A DNA stretch of 64,000 bases from Meira nashicola (Eukaryota > Basidiomycota > Exobasidiomycetes > Exobasidiales > Brachybasidiaceae). Positions 1 through 12,077 of the stretch are shown in pieces. Within the stretch, counting starts at the first letter, position 1; each line of letters begins with the position of its first letter. Made by a program: the position numbers and the translations under genes. The stretch covers positions 4,898,013-4,962,012 of the forward strand of contig BCJU01000001.1 in assembly GCA_001600355.1 (NCBI GenBank), given 5' to 3'. A model generated the notes under the pieces. That model saw only the letters and a list, made by a program, of their open reading frames with translations. It did no database searches and was not told the DNA's origin.

Positions 1-1431
1 GATAAGCGAATGGCGAATTACGCGCATTCGCACTTGCTGCCGGCGGTGGAGTTGACTTTGCCGATTCCATCATTGTTTTGAAATTAGATGGAAGTTGATG
101 ATCCAATTTGCAGCCTTGCACGAGATAATGATGATGATGGTGGTCGTAGTCTTAAGATGATACAATTTCCCGCTTTGTTGGTCAGCGCGTCTCTTTGCTT
201 CTATGCATACAAAATGAAAATAATTATCGCCGATGCTGATGACCTTTTCGTCATTTATTGAGCCGATCCCGGTTCCAATTTGCATACGTACGTACACTTG
301 ATGAGAAGGAAGCGAAATAAAAGGGTACTCAATCAATTAGAAAGTGAACACAGCTTTGCATATTCATCAAAAAAAGGTCATACCTCGGATTAGCGTGCAA
401 CAAAAGGACAAAATGGCATTTTACCTCTATCAAAAAGTACATTCACTTGCATCTCTCTTTAATAATGCAACTTCATCACACTTGTCTTCTTCCGAAAAAT
501 AAGATCTGTAATCATCATACTATCGGTGGACAGGGGTCTGGCCGTTTTGGGGAAGTTGATCAGTGTACAAATCCTGCATGTGTTAGGTTTGCTTGTGTGT
601 TTCTTTGCAAATGCAACCAACACTTTACCTTTTCATGCACTTTCTCACTCAAAAACGCGTACCCCTTTTTCGACTTTTAAGTTTATTTTGATCGTCGGTC
701 TTAGGTCGCGTCTTTTAGGGGCTCCAAAGCACGTGCAACATTTATACTTTTTTCAAGCTCACAAGTGCGGGAGGGCAACACCTTGCTCAAAATGTTAAGC
801 AAAGTAACTTTCCAATTTATTGATAACTTTCACCATGAGGAGTCCTCAATGAGAATCACTAAGATCGCACAAAGGCTGGTAACCTACTTAGTGACTAGTT
901 ATTATAAAATCTTGATGGCATCTATACGAATATAAGCATAGCGGTACATATATTACTCAGGAGTCTTTTTTGCTTGAGAAATGAAAGAAATTTTAATTTT
1001 CCATTTCTCAGAATGAAGAAGAGGAGATTAGCCTTTAAGCAGTGAGATATAAAAAGAAGCAGTAGAACAGCTACATCACACGATACGCCTTGTCCTGGCC
1101 TGAGATAGACTACATACGTACCACTTATACATACATAGAATAATAGCCAAGCGGGGTCACGCAATCAGTGATTGCATAAATTTTTACGCGTATGCTTCAC
1201 ACGCCAAAAGGACATTCATTTCTCCACACGGAAATCTAGGGCTATCGGTGTCTCCTCCGTTCAGGTCCCAATCGCATATAAATTGGCGTTCACATCCATC
1301 CGTACAAATTCCGCTGAAGGGGATTTCATACTCAGTCATCCGCCTTTATTGCACATCCAAAGACGGCAATACGCCCTTCTATTAAGAGTGAAAAAAGAAT
1401 ACGACAACCATCAAGCGACTTAGTAATCAGG
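1..1431. other. Left-edge spacer, no supported gene
   Basis: I see no convincing gene here. Short open frames exist on both strands, but they are composed of low-complexity residues, lack recognisable motifs and mostly begin at non-ATG codons. The last 250 bases before position 1432 are presumably the promoter and 5' leader of the Rab gene. A short TACA-type repeat lies near 1128-1138. Confidence 0.6.
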
Positions 1432-2248
<817 letters not shown>

Positions 2249-2733
2249 CTTACTTTTGGATGTCATCAAACACTGTATAATAGTCACAATTTGTATACTT
2301 TACCTGGCTTTTTCATTAATCTTGCAATGCTATGCGCTACGGACTTTCTATGAGTGCATTATCCTTAAAACATTCACAGAAGTGCTTTGAAGTTCAAATA
2401 TACATGACTGTCATATTCTTGGTCATGATCCACAACTAAGATAATCAGGACATGGTCATCTCTCCATCACGTGTTGCGTATAAGAGAAGACGCTATCATT
2501 ACTTACGCACACGCAGTACACGGACGCGCATTATAAAAGATGGCGTAAGAGCAGTGTCTCTCAAAGTGTTGTTCAATGTGCTTGTGCGCTTTAATCAAAA
2601 ATAAAAGCACGGCTTCTCAGACGTTCTTTTTCCAGAATTAAAGCGTTAGTGGAATTATTGATTGAATGTGTAAGAAGAAAGTTATTTGACATACCATCAT
2701 CTGATCAAAAGTCAAAAAAAATAACTTGCAATC
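2249..2733. other. Spacer between the Rab gene and CCT3
   Basis: This spacer holds the 3' end of the Rab gene and the promoter of CCT3. No open frame with recognisable content is seen, and no RNA gene. Confidence 0.5.
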
Positions 2734-4410
2734 ATGGCAGGTCAACAACCCGTGTTCGTAATGAACACAGGTCCAGAAAGACAACATGGACGTAAAGCAC
2801 AAATTTCAAATATCACAGCAGCAAAAACTGTTTCGGATGTGATCAGAACATGTTTAGGACCAAAAGCTATGCTCAAGATGATTTTGGATCCAATGGGAGG
2901 TATTTTATTGACAAATGACGGAAATGCAATTTTACGTGAAATTGAAGTTGGACATCCAGCAGCAAAGAGTATGATCGAGTTAAGTAGAACACAAGATGAA
3001 GAAGTTGGAGATGGAACGACGAGTGTTATCATCTTGGCCGGTGAAATTTTAGCACACAGCTTGCCACTCTTAGAGAGAAATTTGCATCCTGTCGTTATCA
3101 TTTCTGCATACAAGAAAGCATTAGCAGAAGCACTTAATATCATTGAATCGATTTCTACAAAAGTTGATGTGAATAACGAAGAAGAGATGTTAGCTTTGAT
3201 CAAAACTTCCATCGGTACAAAATTCGTTTCGAGATGGTCGGATCTGATGTGCAAATTGGCACTCAAAGCAGTCAGAACAGTTGCAGTCACAGAAACAGGT
3301 GCAGGATCAAAAGAACAGAGAACAGTTGACTTGAAAAGATATGCTCGCGTAGAAAAGATTCCAGGAGGCGAGATCGAGAGCAGTCGTGTTTTGGACGGTG
3401 TCATGTTAGAAAAAGATGTCACACATCCAAAGATGAGAAGAAGGATCGAAAATCCAAGAATTTTGTTGTTGGATTGTCCACTAGAGTACAAAAAGGGAGA
3501 AAGTCAAACTAATATCGAGATCACAAAAGAGGAAGATTGGAATAGAATTTTGGAAATCGAAGAGGAACAGATCAAACAGATTTGCAATACGATCATCAAA
3601 TTTAAGCCTGATTTAGTATTTACAGAAAAGGGTGTTTCGGATTTGGCACAACACTTCCTTTTGAAACAGAACATCACTGCTATCAGAAGAGTACGCAAAT
3701 CAGACAACAACAGAATCGCCAGGGCAACGGGCGCAACAATCGTTAATCGAGTTGAAGATTTACGTGAGAGCGATGTCGGTACCCGCTGTGGTTTATTCCA
3801 TATTGAAAAGATTGGAGACGAATACTTTACCTTTTTGGAGAAATGCAAAGATCCAAAAGCATGCACAATTCTATTACGCGGACCGAGCAAAGATATTCTC
3901 AACGAGATTGATCGTAATTTAGCTGATGCTATGTCTGTTGCTAGAAATGTCGTCTTTGATCCTCGTTTGGCACCAGGAGGAGGAGCAACAGAATTGGCAG
4001 TCGCAGCAGGATTGCACGAATATGCTCGCAACATTGAAGGTATAGAAGTGGCACCTATTCAAGCAGTTGCTAATGCTATGGAAGTAATCCCACGTACTTT
4101 GATCAACAATTGCGGAGCAAATGTGATCAAGATCCTAACTGCTTTGCGTGCAAAACATGCAAACGGAGAACATTCATGGGGTATCGATGGAAATGCAGGC
4201 GTAATCGTTGATATGAAATCGTACGGATTATTAGAGAGTGCAGCTGTCAAGATTCAAACTCTAAAAACTGCAATCGAATCCGCCTCTTTACTCTTACGTG
4301 TTGATGATGTCGTTTCAGCTAGAAGGCCTCGCGAACAAGGTGGCGGTGGTGGCGGTGGAGCTCCCCAAATGGCTGAGCCAGAAGAAGGCGGTATGATGCC
4401 AGAGATGTAA
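2734..4410 (+). CDS. CCT3: T-complex protein 1 subunit gamma (TRiC/CCT chaperonin)
   Basis: This is the gamma subunit of the cytosolic chaperonin TRiC/CCT, which folds actin, tubulin and WD40 proteins using ATP. The single-exon product has 558 residues, close to the usual 530-560. Group II chaperonin signatures are all present: the N-terminal MLKMILDPMGG stretch, TNDGNAIL from residue 60, GDGTTSV at 92-98, and the FDPRLAPGGGATE segment near 408-420 in the second half of the equatorial domain. The tail is Gly-rich (about seven glycines) and ends in Met/Glu-rich residues, a variation of the GGM-type tails of this family. The ATG at 2734 sits after an A-rich leader and directly precedes the conserved N-terminus. 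The assignment to gamma rather than another subunit rests on overall resemblance. Confidence 0.96.
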   Translation: MAGQQPVFVMNTGPERQHGRKAQISNITAAKTVSDVIRTCLGPKAMLKMILDPMGGILLTNDGNAILREIEVGHPAAKSMIELSRTQDEEVGDGTTSVIILAGEILAHSLPLLERNLHPVVIISAYKKALAEALNIIESISTKVDVNNEEEMLALIKTSIGTKFVSRWSDLMCKLALKAVRTVAVTETGAGSKEQRTVDLKRYARVEKIPGGEIESSRVLDGVMLEKDVTHPKMRRRIENPRILLLDCPLEYKKGESQTNIEITKEEDWNRILEIEEEQIKQICNTIIKFKPDLVFTEKGVSDLAQHFLLKQNITAIRRVRKSDNNRIARATGATIVNRVEDLRESDVGTRCGLFHIEKIGDEYFTFLEKCKDPKACTILLRGPSKDILNEIDRNLADAMSVARNVVFDPRLAPGGGATELAVAAGLHEYARNIEGIEVAPIQAVANAMEVIPRTLINNCGANVIKILTALRAKHANGEHSWGIDGNAGVIVDMKSYGLLESAAVKIQTLKTAIESASLLLRVDDVVSARRPREQGGGGGGGAPQMAEPEEGGMMPEM

Positions 4411-4848
4411 GAAAATAGAGGGTGAACTTGAACAATACAAAAGTAGTAACCATTGTACATTACATATGTCAAGCATTCTTTTGTTCAGTGGGTTAATGCA
4501 ATATGGTCATAAAACCGTTTGAGTGGGTGAATTCATTCTCTTTATACATACATTTATTCGTGGTCGAATCTAAGCTGAAGAATGTGATATGAATTGCAAT
4601 TGATGATGTATTGTGACCTTCCATTACTTTACAAGGTTACCAAAGTTGAGGATTATTGATCAGAGAGATAAAACATAGATTGTAGGTAATAAGAGGTAGG
4701 AAAAAGGGATGATGCAGATGTATTTCAAAAAAGTACGTTGGTAAGTGTACGAGAGACATAGTGTGTGTGTGTGAATATACATGGTATATGTGGATAATCG
4801 AATGTCCTTAATTGGAGCGATTGAAAGTCTCTTCTCTCGAAAGCGTGC
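4411..4848. other. Convergent 3' spacer
   Basis: CCT3 and the TBC-domain gene end toward each other here. There is a GT dinucleotide run at 4761-4773 and nothing gene-like. Confidence 0.5.
4761..4773. repeat. (GT)n microsatellite
   Basis: Six and a half GT units lie between the two convergent genes. Confidence 0.8.
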
Positions 4849-7800
4849 TTATTGGCCAGCATGTTGACGCTTAACGGGTGGTGCAGAAGAAGATCTTGAA
4901 ACGCTTGCTGCGCTAACTGATTGGGATCGTCCTCTCGTGGCAGGATTCAAAACGGTGCTGCGAACCAATTTGGATGCTTGACGTGATAATTTACGCATCT
5001 CTCCATCCTTCAATTTCACGCTCAAAGCGCAAGGGATCACATTTTCAGGCGTTAATAATTGTTGTGGTGGATGCAATAACAATCGTAAAGCTTCTCCTGA
5101 ACCAGGACAAACTCTTTTATCCATCAGTGGATCACGTAAAATTCGGACGACTGCTAATGCAACTCGTAAGATCCAAGAAGGTCCTTCGAAAAAGAAGACG
5201 TCCCAGGCACGTAACAAGGTTTGCCATGGAAGAATTCTTGAAAACAAAGGTAAAAGCCAATTGGGAGCAAAATTGATAGGTTCAACGTTGAGCTCAATTA
5301 AACGAGCGGCGAGTTCTGGATCCATAGCTTGAAGTAATTGGCCAAACACGATTCCGTCTACGTGCAATTGTTTCATTTCACCAGAATAGTATCCTTCCAT
5401 GTGGACGTCACGTAACAAAGCACACAACAACCAAAATGCTTCTTCGGCTGGCATTTGAATGAGCAAAAAGCCTGCCACCAAATTCATACCTTGGGTATAA
5501 CCAACAATTGGATTGTAATGCACGTATGCTTTGAGAATTGCTTCAAGATCGGCAACGCCTTCGCTCTTGGGACCCATAAACTGTTTATGATCAGGATATG
5601 CACGTTCAAGATCCTTTTCGATGGCATCATACAATGCTTCCTTTCCACGTTTGCCTTTTGCGCTTTGACTAACTTTGCACAATTCTTCGAATAGTCCAGG
5701 TCGTCTACGAACATGAGCGCTTGCCAAGAATGACCAAACATTTGCTCGCATTGAATGGGGTATTCCATTGTGAACCATCTTTTTGACTTTTCTGCCCTTC
5801 TTTGCTCCTGCTACATCATTCTCTCCCACAATTTGACGCCATGCTTTCAATTCTTCTGCGTCTTCCATTGGGACAGGAATCGATGGACCAGTTCCAATCA
5901 TAAAGCCCATATTATCAAAAGAAACGTTGGCGGGATTGATGTTAGCAAAAGCAGCATTAGCACCAGAAAACATTTTTGTAGGACTGTTAACACCTTCTGC
6001 AGGGCCACCGAGTTGGCCTTGCCTTCCGGTTGGTGGTTGTATCTGAGAGGAAGGTGATAGTGGAGAAGGTAGGCGAGAAGGCGAAGATCCTAATCCCGGA
6101 GCTTGTGAATTGTTGCTCGGCGAGGCTGAAAGTGCTCCTGAAGGCGAATAAGGGCGCATCCCTGCGCCATTTCCGGATTGTGCAGACAAAGGGCTAGGGC
6201 TGCGAGAGGGGGCATTATTTTGACCTGAATGATTTGATGTTGTAGGAGGGATCATTAATGCGGTCATTCCGCCGTGAGGACCTGGTTGTGGATTGCTTGG
6301 ATTCTTTCTCAATTGACCACTTCCTACCCGCTCACGATGAGAAGTTCGATCGGATGAAGTGCGTCTGAAATTGCTAGCAGATGGCGAAGGTAGAGCACCT
6401 TCAGTCAATCTCATGAATGAATCGTTGCGTTGATTGTTTGGTCGAGGGATATTTTGTGTATCAATTCGTATTGACGATCCATCAGTCGAAGATCCAACTT
6501 CTTGTGCGCGCCTAGCCATAAGATTACTGCCAAGTACTCGATCGCTCGACGGTCTCGAAAAATGTCCTGACTCTTCCATTGCTGCAGGCATAGGTGGAAC
6601 AAAGTTTGAACCATCGCCATGCATGCCAGGCATTCTTGCATCTTGAGGTGACATTGGTCCCGCGCCTGCTTGATGACGGGCACCCCTGAGGTTTCCCATA
6701 GACGGCCGTCTGCGCGGATCAAAGTTACCAAAGCTACCGCTTCCACTTCCACTTGCAGTCATTCCGAGACTATGATCGCTTGAAGAAACACTACCGGCTT
6801 CCGCTTTCCTTCTCAAGCTTGAAGCAACGTTTCCTGTCGGTACAGGTGGCGCAGCTGTTGGTCTTCGATTGGACGAAGATCGTAAAGCGATAGCAGGCTG
6901 CCTATGTCCTAAGTCTGAGCTGTCAACTCGCAACAAAGGAGAAGCAGGTGTACTGCGTGCAATGTTGAGAGATTCGACAGATTTGGTGGGTGTCAATCTA
7001 GCACCTAAACTGTTCGTCTTCCCATTCAAGAGTTTAAAGTCGAAATTGGGAAAAGCAACGCTATCACGACCATAAATTTCGTAAATGGAAAGTGTGTGAT
7101 CTTTACGACGAGCGTCTTCTTCTGATTCAGAAGTGGTGGTCATTGTTGAAACGGAATCTTGATTTTGAGTATGACCTGAGCCAGGTGCACGAATGCGCGG
7201 AATGACGCCTTCAAACGAGCCGGAAGGCGGTAATCCATTTTCGGCAGATTTACTCGTTAGAGGAGATTCTCCAGACGAGATTGGTGAAGGAGGTAATGTG
7301 TTGCTCATATTCAAATTTGCGATCGCTTTGCCGCTCAGCGTTCCTCGAGCTAGTGATTGTCGCCGTAAATCGACACCGTTCTCTTTTGTAGGAGTATCAT
7401 GTGAAGCCGCACTGAAGTTGCTCGCTGTACTTGCGCGAGCCCAAGGAAGATGGGTATCCGATTCATTATCAGAATCGCTGTCATCTGCAATGCTGGCTTT
7501 TCGTGCAATTGCAGCACGAGCATGACTTTCGTCAGAAAGAGGAGGTGTTGTTACCCCAAGTCGAGCCATCTTTCCGTTCAAGCCCTTTTTCGAAGGATTG
7601 GATTGTTCAGCGTATTGTCGATCGTTTGATGTGGATGAAGTGTCTGTAGTCTTGCCAAAATAAGGTCGATCTTGAGTAGCATTCGAATTTACACCTGCAC
7701 TTTTACGACTTCCGGAAATTTCGATCGAACCATCTTCTTCGTCAGAATCGACAGCTGTAACAGGTATTCCTGGTGGTACTTGAGAAGCATGTAAGTTGGC

Positions 7801-8163
7801 CGCTTCAGATTTGCTCATCGGTCGCAAAGTAGATTCACGAATAGCGCCCACTCCGCTCCTCCGCATCAAGACAGGCTTTTTGAGTTTGCCATGAAATTGG
7901 ACGTGTGCGCCTTTAAATCTTCCGACGACGCCTTCGCAATATCCCAAAAACCAAGCATCGGCGTCTGAAATCATACTTCTACCTTTACTGCTTTCCGATT
8001 GTGCCTCATCATCCAATTTACGAAGAACGACAATTTTTTCNCCTGCCATAAACATAAGATCTTCTAGATCTGTAGCAGGATTATCGATCAATGCAGTACA
8101 TGACCCAATCCCTCCTTTTTGTAGAGCGAATCGGGTCCAGGCATTGAGAGTATGTGCGTCCAT
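4849..8163 (-). CDS. SH3- and TBC-domain Rab GTPase-activating protein
   Basis: This is a predicted Rab-GAP of 1104 residues in one exon. An SH3-like domain lies near residues 20-100 (ending GYCEGVVGRFKGAHVQF). A long Ser/Pro-rich disordered middle follows, and a TBC domain occupies about 795-1015. Both catalytic fingers of TBC GAPs are present: the IxxDxxR motif (IEKDLER, near 848-854) supplies the arginine, and GYTQGMN (near 889-895) supplies the glutamine. GAP activity is therefore expected, though the target Rab cannot be read from sequence. The window has one ambiguous base at 8041, the third base of codon 41. The codon reads GGN, so the residue is glycine whatever the base. The start at 8163 is an ATG immediately before a plausible N-terminus. 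It converges on CCT3. Confidence 0.9.
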   Translation of the reverse strand: MDAHTLNAWTRFALQKGGIGSCTALIDNPATDLEDLMFMAXEKIVVLRKLDDEAQSESSKGRSMISDADAWFLGYCEGVVGRFKGAHVQFHGKLKKPVLMRRSGVGAIRESTLRPMSKSEAANLHASQVPPGIPVTAVDSDEEDGSIEISGSRKSAGVNSNATQDRPYFGKTTDTSSTSNDRQYAEQSNPSKKGLNGKMARLGVTTPPLSDESHARAAIARKASIADDSDSDNESDTHLPWARASTASNFSAASHDTPTKENGVDLRRQSLARGTLSGKAIANLNMSNTLPPSPISSGESPLTSKSAENGLPPSGSFEGVIPRIRAPGSGHTQNQDSVSTMTTTSESEEDARRKDHTLSIYEIYGRDSVAFPNFDFKLLNGKTNSLGARLTPTKSVESLNIARSTPASPLLRVDSSDLGHRQPAIALRSSSNRRPTAAPPVPTGNVASSLRRKAEAGSVSSSDHSLGMTASGSGSGSFGNFDPRRRPSMGNLRGARHQAGAGPMSPQDARMPGMHGDGSNFVPPMPAAMEESGHFSRPSSDRVLGSNLMARRAQEVGSSTDGSSIRIDTQNIPRPNNQRNDSFMRLTEGALPSPSASNFRRTSSDRTSHRERVGSGQLRKNPSNPQPGPHGGMTALMIPPTTSNHSGQNNAPSRSPSPLSAQSGNGAGMRPYSPSGALSASPSNNSQAPGLGSSPSRLPSPLSPSSQIQPPTGRQGQLGGPAEGVNSPTKMFSGANAAFANINPANVSFDNMGFMIGTGPSIPVPMEDAEELKAWRQIVGENDVAGAKKGRKVKKMVHNGIPHSMRANVWSFLASAHVRRRPGLFEELCKVSQSAKGKRGKEALYDAIEKDLERAYPDHKQFMGPKSEGVADLEAILKAYVHYNPIVGYTQGMNLVAGFLLIQMPAEEAFWLLCALLRDVHMEGYYSGEMKQLHVDGIVFGQLLQAMDPELAARLIELNVEPINFAPNWLLPLFSRILPWQTLLRAWDVFFFEGPSWILRVALAVVRILRDPLMDKRVCPGSGEALRLLLHPPQQLLTPENVIPCALSVKLKDGEMRKLSRQASKLVRSTVLNPATRGRSQSVSAASVSRSSSAPPVKRQHAGQ

Positions 8164-10340
8164 ATTGGAGAAATTTTTAGGTGAAAAAGAATGTCGGAAA
8201 TGAAATGATAGATGTCTACAAAACGTTCATAGGTTGCTTGATTCAAGAGATGTGCTGATCTTTTTTGTTTAATTTACTGGCCAAGGATGGATATATTATG
8301 ACCGTGTTGGTGTGAGAAACGAATGTGCTAAATTACCCTCGATGAATTGCCCGTCAAGGGTGAATGCGATCCGAAGAGAAATGAAGTATTGGAAATGCAG
8401 AGAAGGATGCTATTATTGAATGGTGATAAAAGAAATGTCCTTGAATTGTGCTTTTTGATCGTATTATTTTCGAGTGTCCTGCCCAGATACGTGTGCTTTC
8501 TCTACTTTCAATTCACTCTTTTTAGGAGAAAATCGATATCGCAACGACTTGCGCGTTTGATAGCGAGAAAGAAAAGAATGAAACGATGGCGACTATAAAC
8601 GCCTACGAACGATTTGTGACACTTGATGACGATGAAGTAGAAAAATGAGAAAATAGAATCATGTGTATATGTCATTCATACATACAACAATTCATCTTGC
8701 CCTATGGGAAGGAGAAATTTGAGCTAATGATGGAAAAGTGATTAAGTGCATCCATCGACTGTCTGTCCCCCCTGCGATTCCTTGCTTGATTTAGTGCGTG
8801 TGAGTATAAATATACATATATGCAGAACGCTGGGTAGGATACATATGTACATATCCAGTCAGATCAACCCTCAAAAAAACACTGAAGAGATCAACAAAAT
8901 AGTTTACGCTGATCATGACAAAAAATGCAGTACATAACCCCATTCATAAGCACATCACCTGTAGAAATGAGAAATGTAGAAATTTAGCCTAATTTTTGGT
9001 GAATGTACGCACTAAAGCCGAAGAAAAAAAAAGGTACATGAACGACATATGTACATACTTTCTCAAGCCCACACCTGCGCCAGCGCGCGCGCTTCCGGCT
9101 CACGCGTTTCTCTATTTGTTTTCGTTAAATATGCTTCGTAGCGCAGCTTGTCATTAATTGTGGTAACTGTTAAAAGGGCTGAATGACAGAAAAGGGGAAG
9201 TCGCCGCGTTGTTCATAGCAGCGTGCCGAATGCTACGAATCGACTCTTTCATCTCATGAGAAATAATTACGGATCACTTTTAGATTATAAGTGCTCGGAC
9301 GTGTCAGTTCCTTTTTTTGTCAATCATACAAAATTCTTTTTGAGAGGTCCAAAATGATGGAGAATTTGGAGTAAAGCGCAGGCACGCAATCGGAGAACAA
9401 AACGCGCTTTTGTTTATCGGCATCATTGAACGCGTATGTATGTACATTTGTAACATATAGCAGCGGCTTAATTCTGATAAAACAAAAAAAAATATCTACG
9501 AAGAGGAACGCGTTAATTTTCTTTCAGCCTTCGTGCGTGCGGTGTGCAGTAGTAGTGCAGGATATGAATGCTTGATGCCCGTTGAGTTCTTCTTAACCAA
9601 AATAAAAATTATGCAGCCAAAAATGCAACCGAAGAAAAGAATGCGAGCGGCATGTACTAAGTTTCGCTTCAAAAACTTATTAAACAAAACAATAAAGGGG
9701 AAAGCTTACATACATACATACTTAAAAAAGACAGGAGCCTTAAATTGAATAGACGCCGAAGGTTAAAAAGATAAAGGGATAGTTCGTTCATCTTTTGCAT
9801 AAATTTGTGTAGGCGGTTCAGAGCGCTAAAAAAGCCAAGCAAAATGTTTGCATAGATTGATTGCCTTCGGGATTGCGCGGGCTGCCAAAAAAGAGAGCAA
9901 AAGAGGTAGGTATGTATTGGGAGTAAGAGGAGTTGACCGGCGATCTAGATATAAACACCAGATATTGTAGATGCATACAACATCGAAAAGATGCCGCACA
10001 TAAGCCAAACTATAAATTAGCCTGTCATAATCGATACATACGCACATACTCTATGACATATTGAAATATTTGACATAAGTCCATCTCGAGCTTTGATTGT
10101 TTCGGATCCATTGTATGCATGACATGCTTTACGCTAGAAGTTTGTACGAACTCTTTTCCGATCTTGATTATGTGTTAGTCATGAAACTTGGCAATCGGAT
10201 CGACGGCTTGCATATCAATCAACGTATGTATGTAGGAACAGAATTGTTGAAATTATCCGAGATTAATGTTTTTGACAAATGCTAGGTGTTTGATATTTGT
10301 TCTGCTTCAAGATTTGATACAAAATATGGGTATTTCCTTT
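8164..10340. other. 2.2 kb spacer without a supported gene
   Basis: The right-to-left TBC gene starts at the left border and the FBXW4-like gene ends at the right border. Between them I see only short frames, mostly from non-ATG starts, with no recognisable motif. The spacer holds TACA-type tetranucleotide runs, for example 9707-9721, and a CpG-rich patch near 9070-9105. Confidence 0.5.
9707..9721. repeat. (TACA)n microsatellite
   Basis: Nearly four tandem TACA units. The same tetranucleotide (or its complement TGTA) recurs in other spacers of the window. Confidence 0.8.
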
Positions 10341-12077
10341 TTACTTTGTAATCCATAGAGGTAAATTGCTATGCTCTAAAAGCATATCCGAATGTCTATA
10401 ATAGGCCACCTTCCCCTTTTCCAATTCATATTCCTTTGCTGCGTTTAATTTGACGAGTTGATCGTTCCAGGTGATTTGATCAATATGACTCGCCCCATTC
10501 CGCAAATCTACCTGCCATAATTTTTGATCGGTAACACCGAATATACGATCGAAATTACCTGCAAGAGAATACGTTGGCGATTGACTAGGATGAGCAGCAA
10601 ACATAGACCATCCTTGTCGTTCGATATCTGGAATATTTCCGCTGTCTCTTTGATCAGCATTGGACACTATTTCTTTTTCTACTTCTTGATTATTCTTGTC
10701 TTCCTCTATACACTTGAATGCTTCTCGTACATCAAACATTTTCACAACACCGTGACGAGCCGTTCCTGCCGCAATTTGCGTTCCATCCTGACCTACTCCC
10801 GTCAAGAGGCAATACATTGCACTTGGATCATACTTGTCATACATCATACTCATGGCACTAGAATCGTCCGTCTCTATTGCTCTGATAACATCAAAAGTTC
10901 TTAGCTTGCCGTCAAAACATCCAGCATAAAGTACTTGCCTAACACTTTCTCTGCAATTCACGCGGGCAGTCTTGATCGAATATATTGAAACTCCATCACA
11001 GTGTAATCTAGCAATGCGTTCTGGTGTTTTCGTTAGATCCGATGTAAGCGAGTATATCAATATTCCTTCACGGCTTCCAGTTCCAATTGCGACCCAAGTA
11101 GGATATCTGAACGATGACTCGATTTTAGCAAAACATGCGCTCCATACCCGACCATTCACTTTCCAGTAGGAGAGAGGTCGAACATTTAAAGCTTCATGTG
11201 TCACTTTATGCTGACGTGCCGTTTGCGTCTTACGTACCGATAAAAGCCATACATCGCCTTGTTTTCCGCAGATTGCCAAGAGGCCCGAATCCGGACATGA
11301 TGTTAAAGTCTGAATGGCGATACCTGAATCCATTAGATCGTGCCAGAACCAGATCAAATGTACTCTTGCTTGCATTCCCTTGCGTAACTCTATTCTGACG
11401 ATCTCGATCAAACCATTCACTCGAGCAAGAGCAACGAGAGTTCCTTGTTTGTTCAATACAGCCGAAGCACAAATATCCCATACAGCCGTTGCTCCAATAG
11501 CATTTTTATTCCATGCTCTTCTACCTTTTCTCCTTCGATTTTGCGCAATCCAAACTTTATCTAGATTTGCAGGATTTTCTAATTTGAAAATTGAGCAATT
11601 CTCCATCTTTATCGGTTGACGTTTTTCTAGCTCAATGTTTGGCCAATATCGCATCTCACAGCGCATCAACAATATCAGACCGTGTGGGAGTAGATGCAAT
11701 TGACAAAACGGAACAAAGGTTGAATTTGAATCTGTTGCATTTCCAGCTTCATTCGTTTTGCCGAGTGAAGCGTTATCCAAGTCGCATTGTGATGCAAGGA
11801 GTGTGCGAGTCTTCCATGCCAGATTAATCCGTAAAATTTCTTTGGCTGAAATATAATGTCCCTTGCGAATCTGATCTTCACTCAAAGCACGTAATTCGCT
11901 ATTCAAAAGCCGAGTCCACCCAAATTGTTGAATGAAATTCCGTACATATCTACATGTTTGCTCTAATCTTGCCAACGATTCAAGGTCAAGGAATGAAAGA
12001 ATTGTCGCTAATACATCCGCATTAAGATTTGTAAGTGTTGTTCTTTTGACATTCAAATCATTAGATGGTTTTGTCAT
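10341..12077 (-). CDS. F-box/WD40-type protein resembling FBXW4
   Basis: This is a predicted substrate receptor of an SCF ubiquitin ligase. The 578-residue single-exon product begins with an F-box at about 17-58 (LNADVLATILSFLDLESLARL, followed by TCRYVRNF). Degenerate WD40-like repeats form the rest, including DPSAMYCLLTGVGQDGTQIAAG followed by HGVVKMFDVRE, and SPTYSLAGNFDRIFGVTDQKLWQVDLRN near the end. The order of these blocks (a short LRINLAW-type linker after the F-box, then YCL...GVVKMFD, then YSL near the C-terminus) matches what I know of FBXW4 and its fungal relatives. The repeats are weak, so the propeller is inferred. The start at 12077 is ATG. The neighbour on the left is a gene-poor spacer; the DUF1765-like gene lies on the same strand upstream. 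Confidence 0.75.
   Translation of the reverse strand: MTKPSNDLNVKRTTLTNLNADVLATILSFLDLESLARLEQTCRYVRNFIQQFGWTRLLNSELRALSEDQIRKGHYISAKEILRINLAWKTRTLLASQCDLDNASLGKTNEAGNATDSNSTFVPFCQLHLLPHGLILLMRCEMRYWPNIELEKRQPIKMENCSIFKLENPANLDKVWIAQNRRRKGRRAWNKNAIGATAVWDICASAVLNKQGTLVALARVNGLIEIVRIELRKGMQARVHLIWFWHDLMDSGIAIQTLTSCPDSGLLAICGKQGDVWLLSVRKTQTARQHKVTHEALNVRPLSYWKVNGRVWSACFAKIESSFRYPTWVAIGTGSREGILIYSLTSDLTKTPERIARLHCDGVSIYSIKTARVNCRESVRQVLYAGCFDGKLRTFDVIRAIETDDSSAMSMMYDKYDPSAMYCLLTGVGQDGTQIAAGTARHGVVKMFDVREAFKCIEEDKNNQEVEKEIVSNADQRDSGNIPDIERQGWSMFAAHPSQSPTYSLAGNFDRIFGVTDQKLWQVDLRNGASHIDQITWNDQLVKLNAAKEYELEKGKVAYYRHSDMLLEHSNLPLWITK

Noticed and set aside
70..336. Minus-strand open frame near the left edge
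   Set aside because: It is rich in low-complexity runs (Thr and Ile stretches), has no motif and no supporting context.
1172..1423. Open frame directly before the Rab gene
   Set aside because: It starts only at TTG and has no domain. It is most likely the Rab promoter and leader.
2742..3491. Long minus-strand frame inside CCT3
   Set aside because: It is an antisense shadow of a highly conserved gene; the translation has no recognisable domain.
8347..8598. Plus-strand frame in the 8.2-10.3 kb spacer
   Set aside because: It starts at TTG, has a compositionally odd basic C-terminus and no motif.
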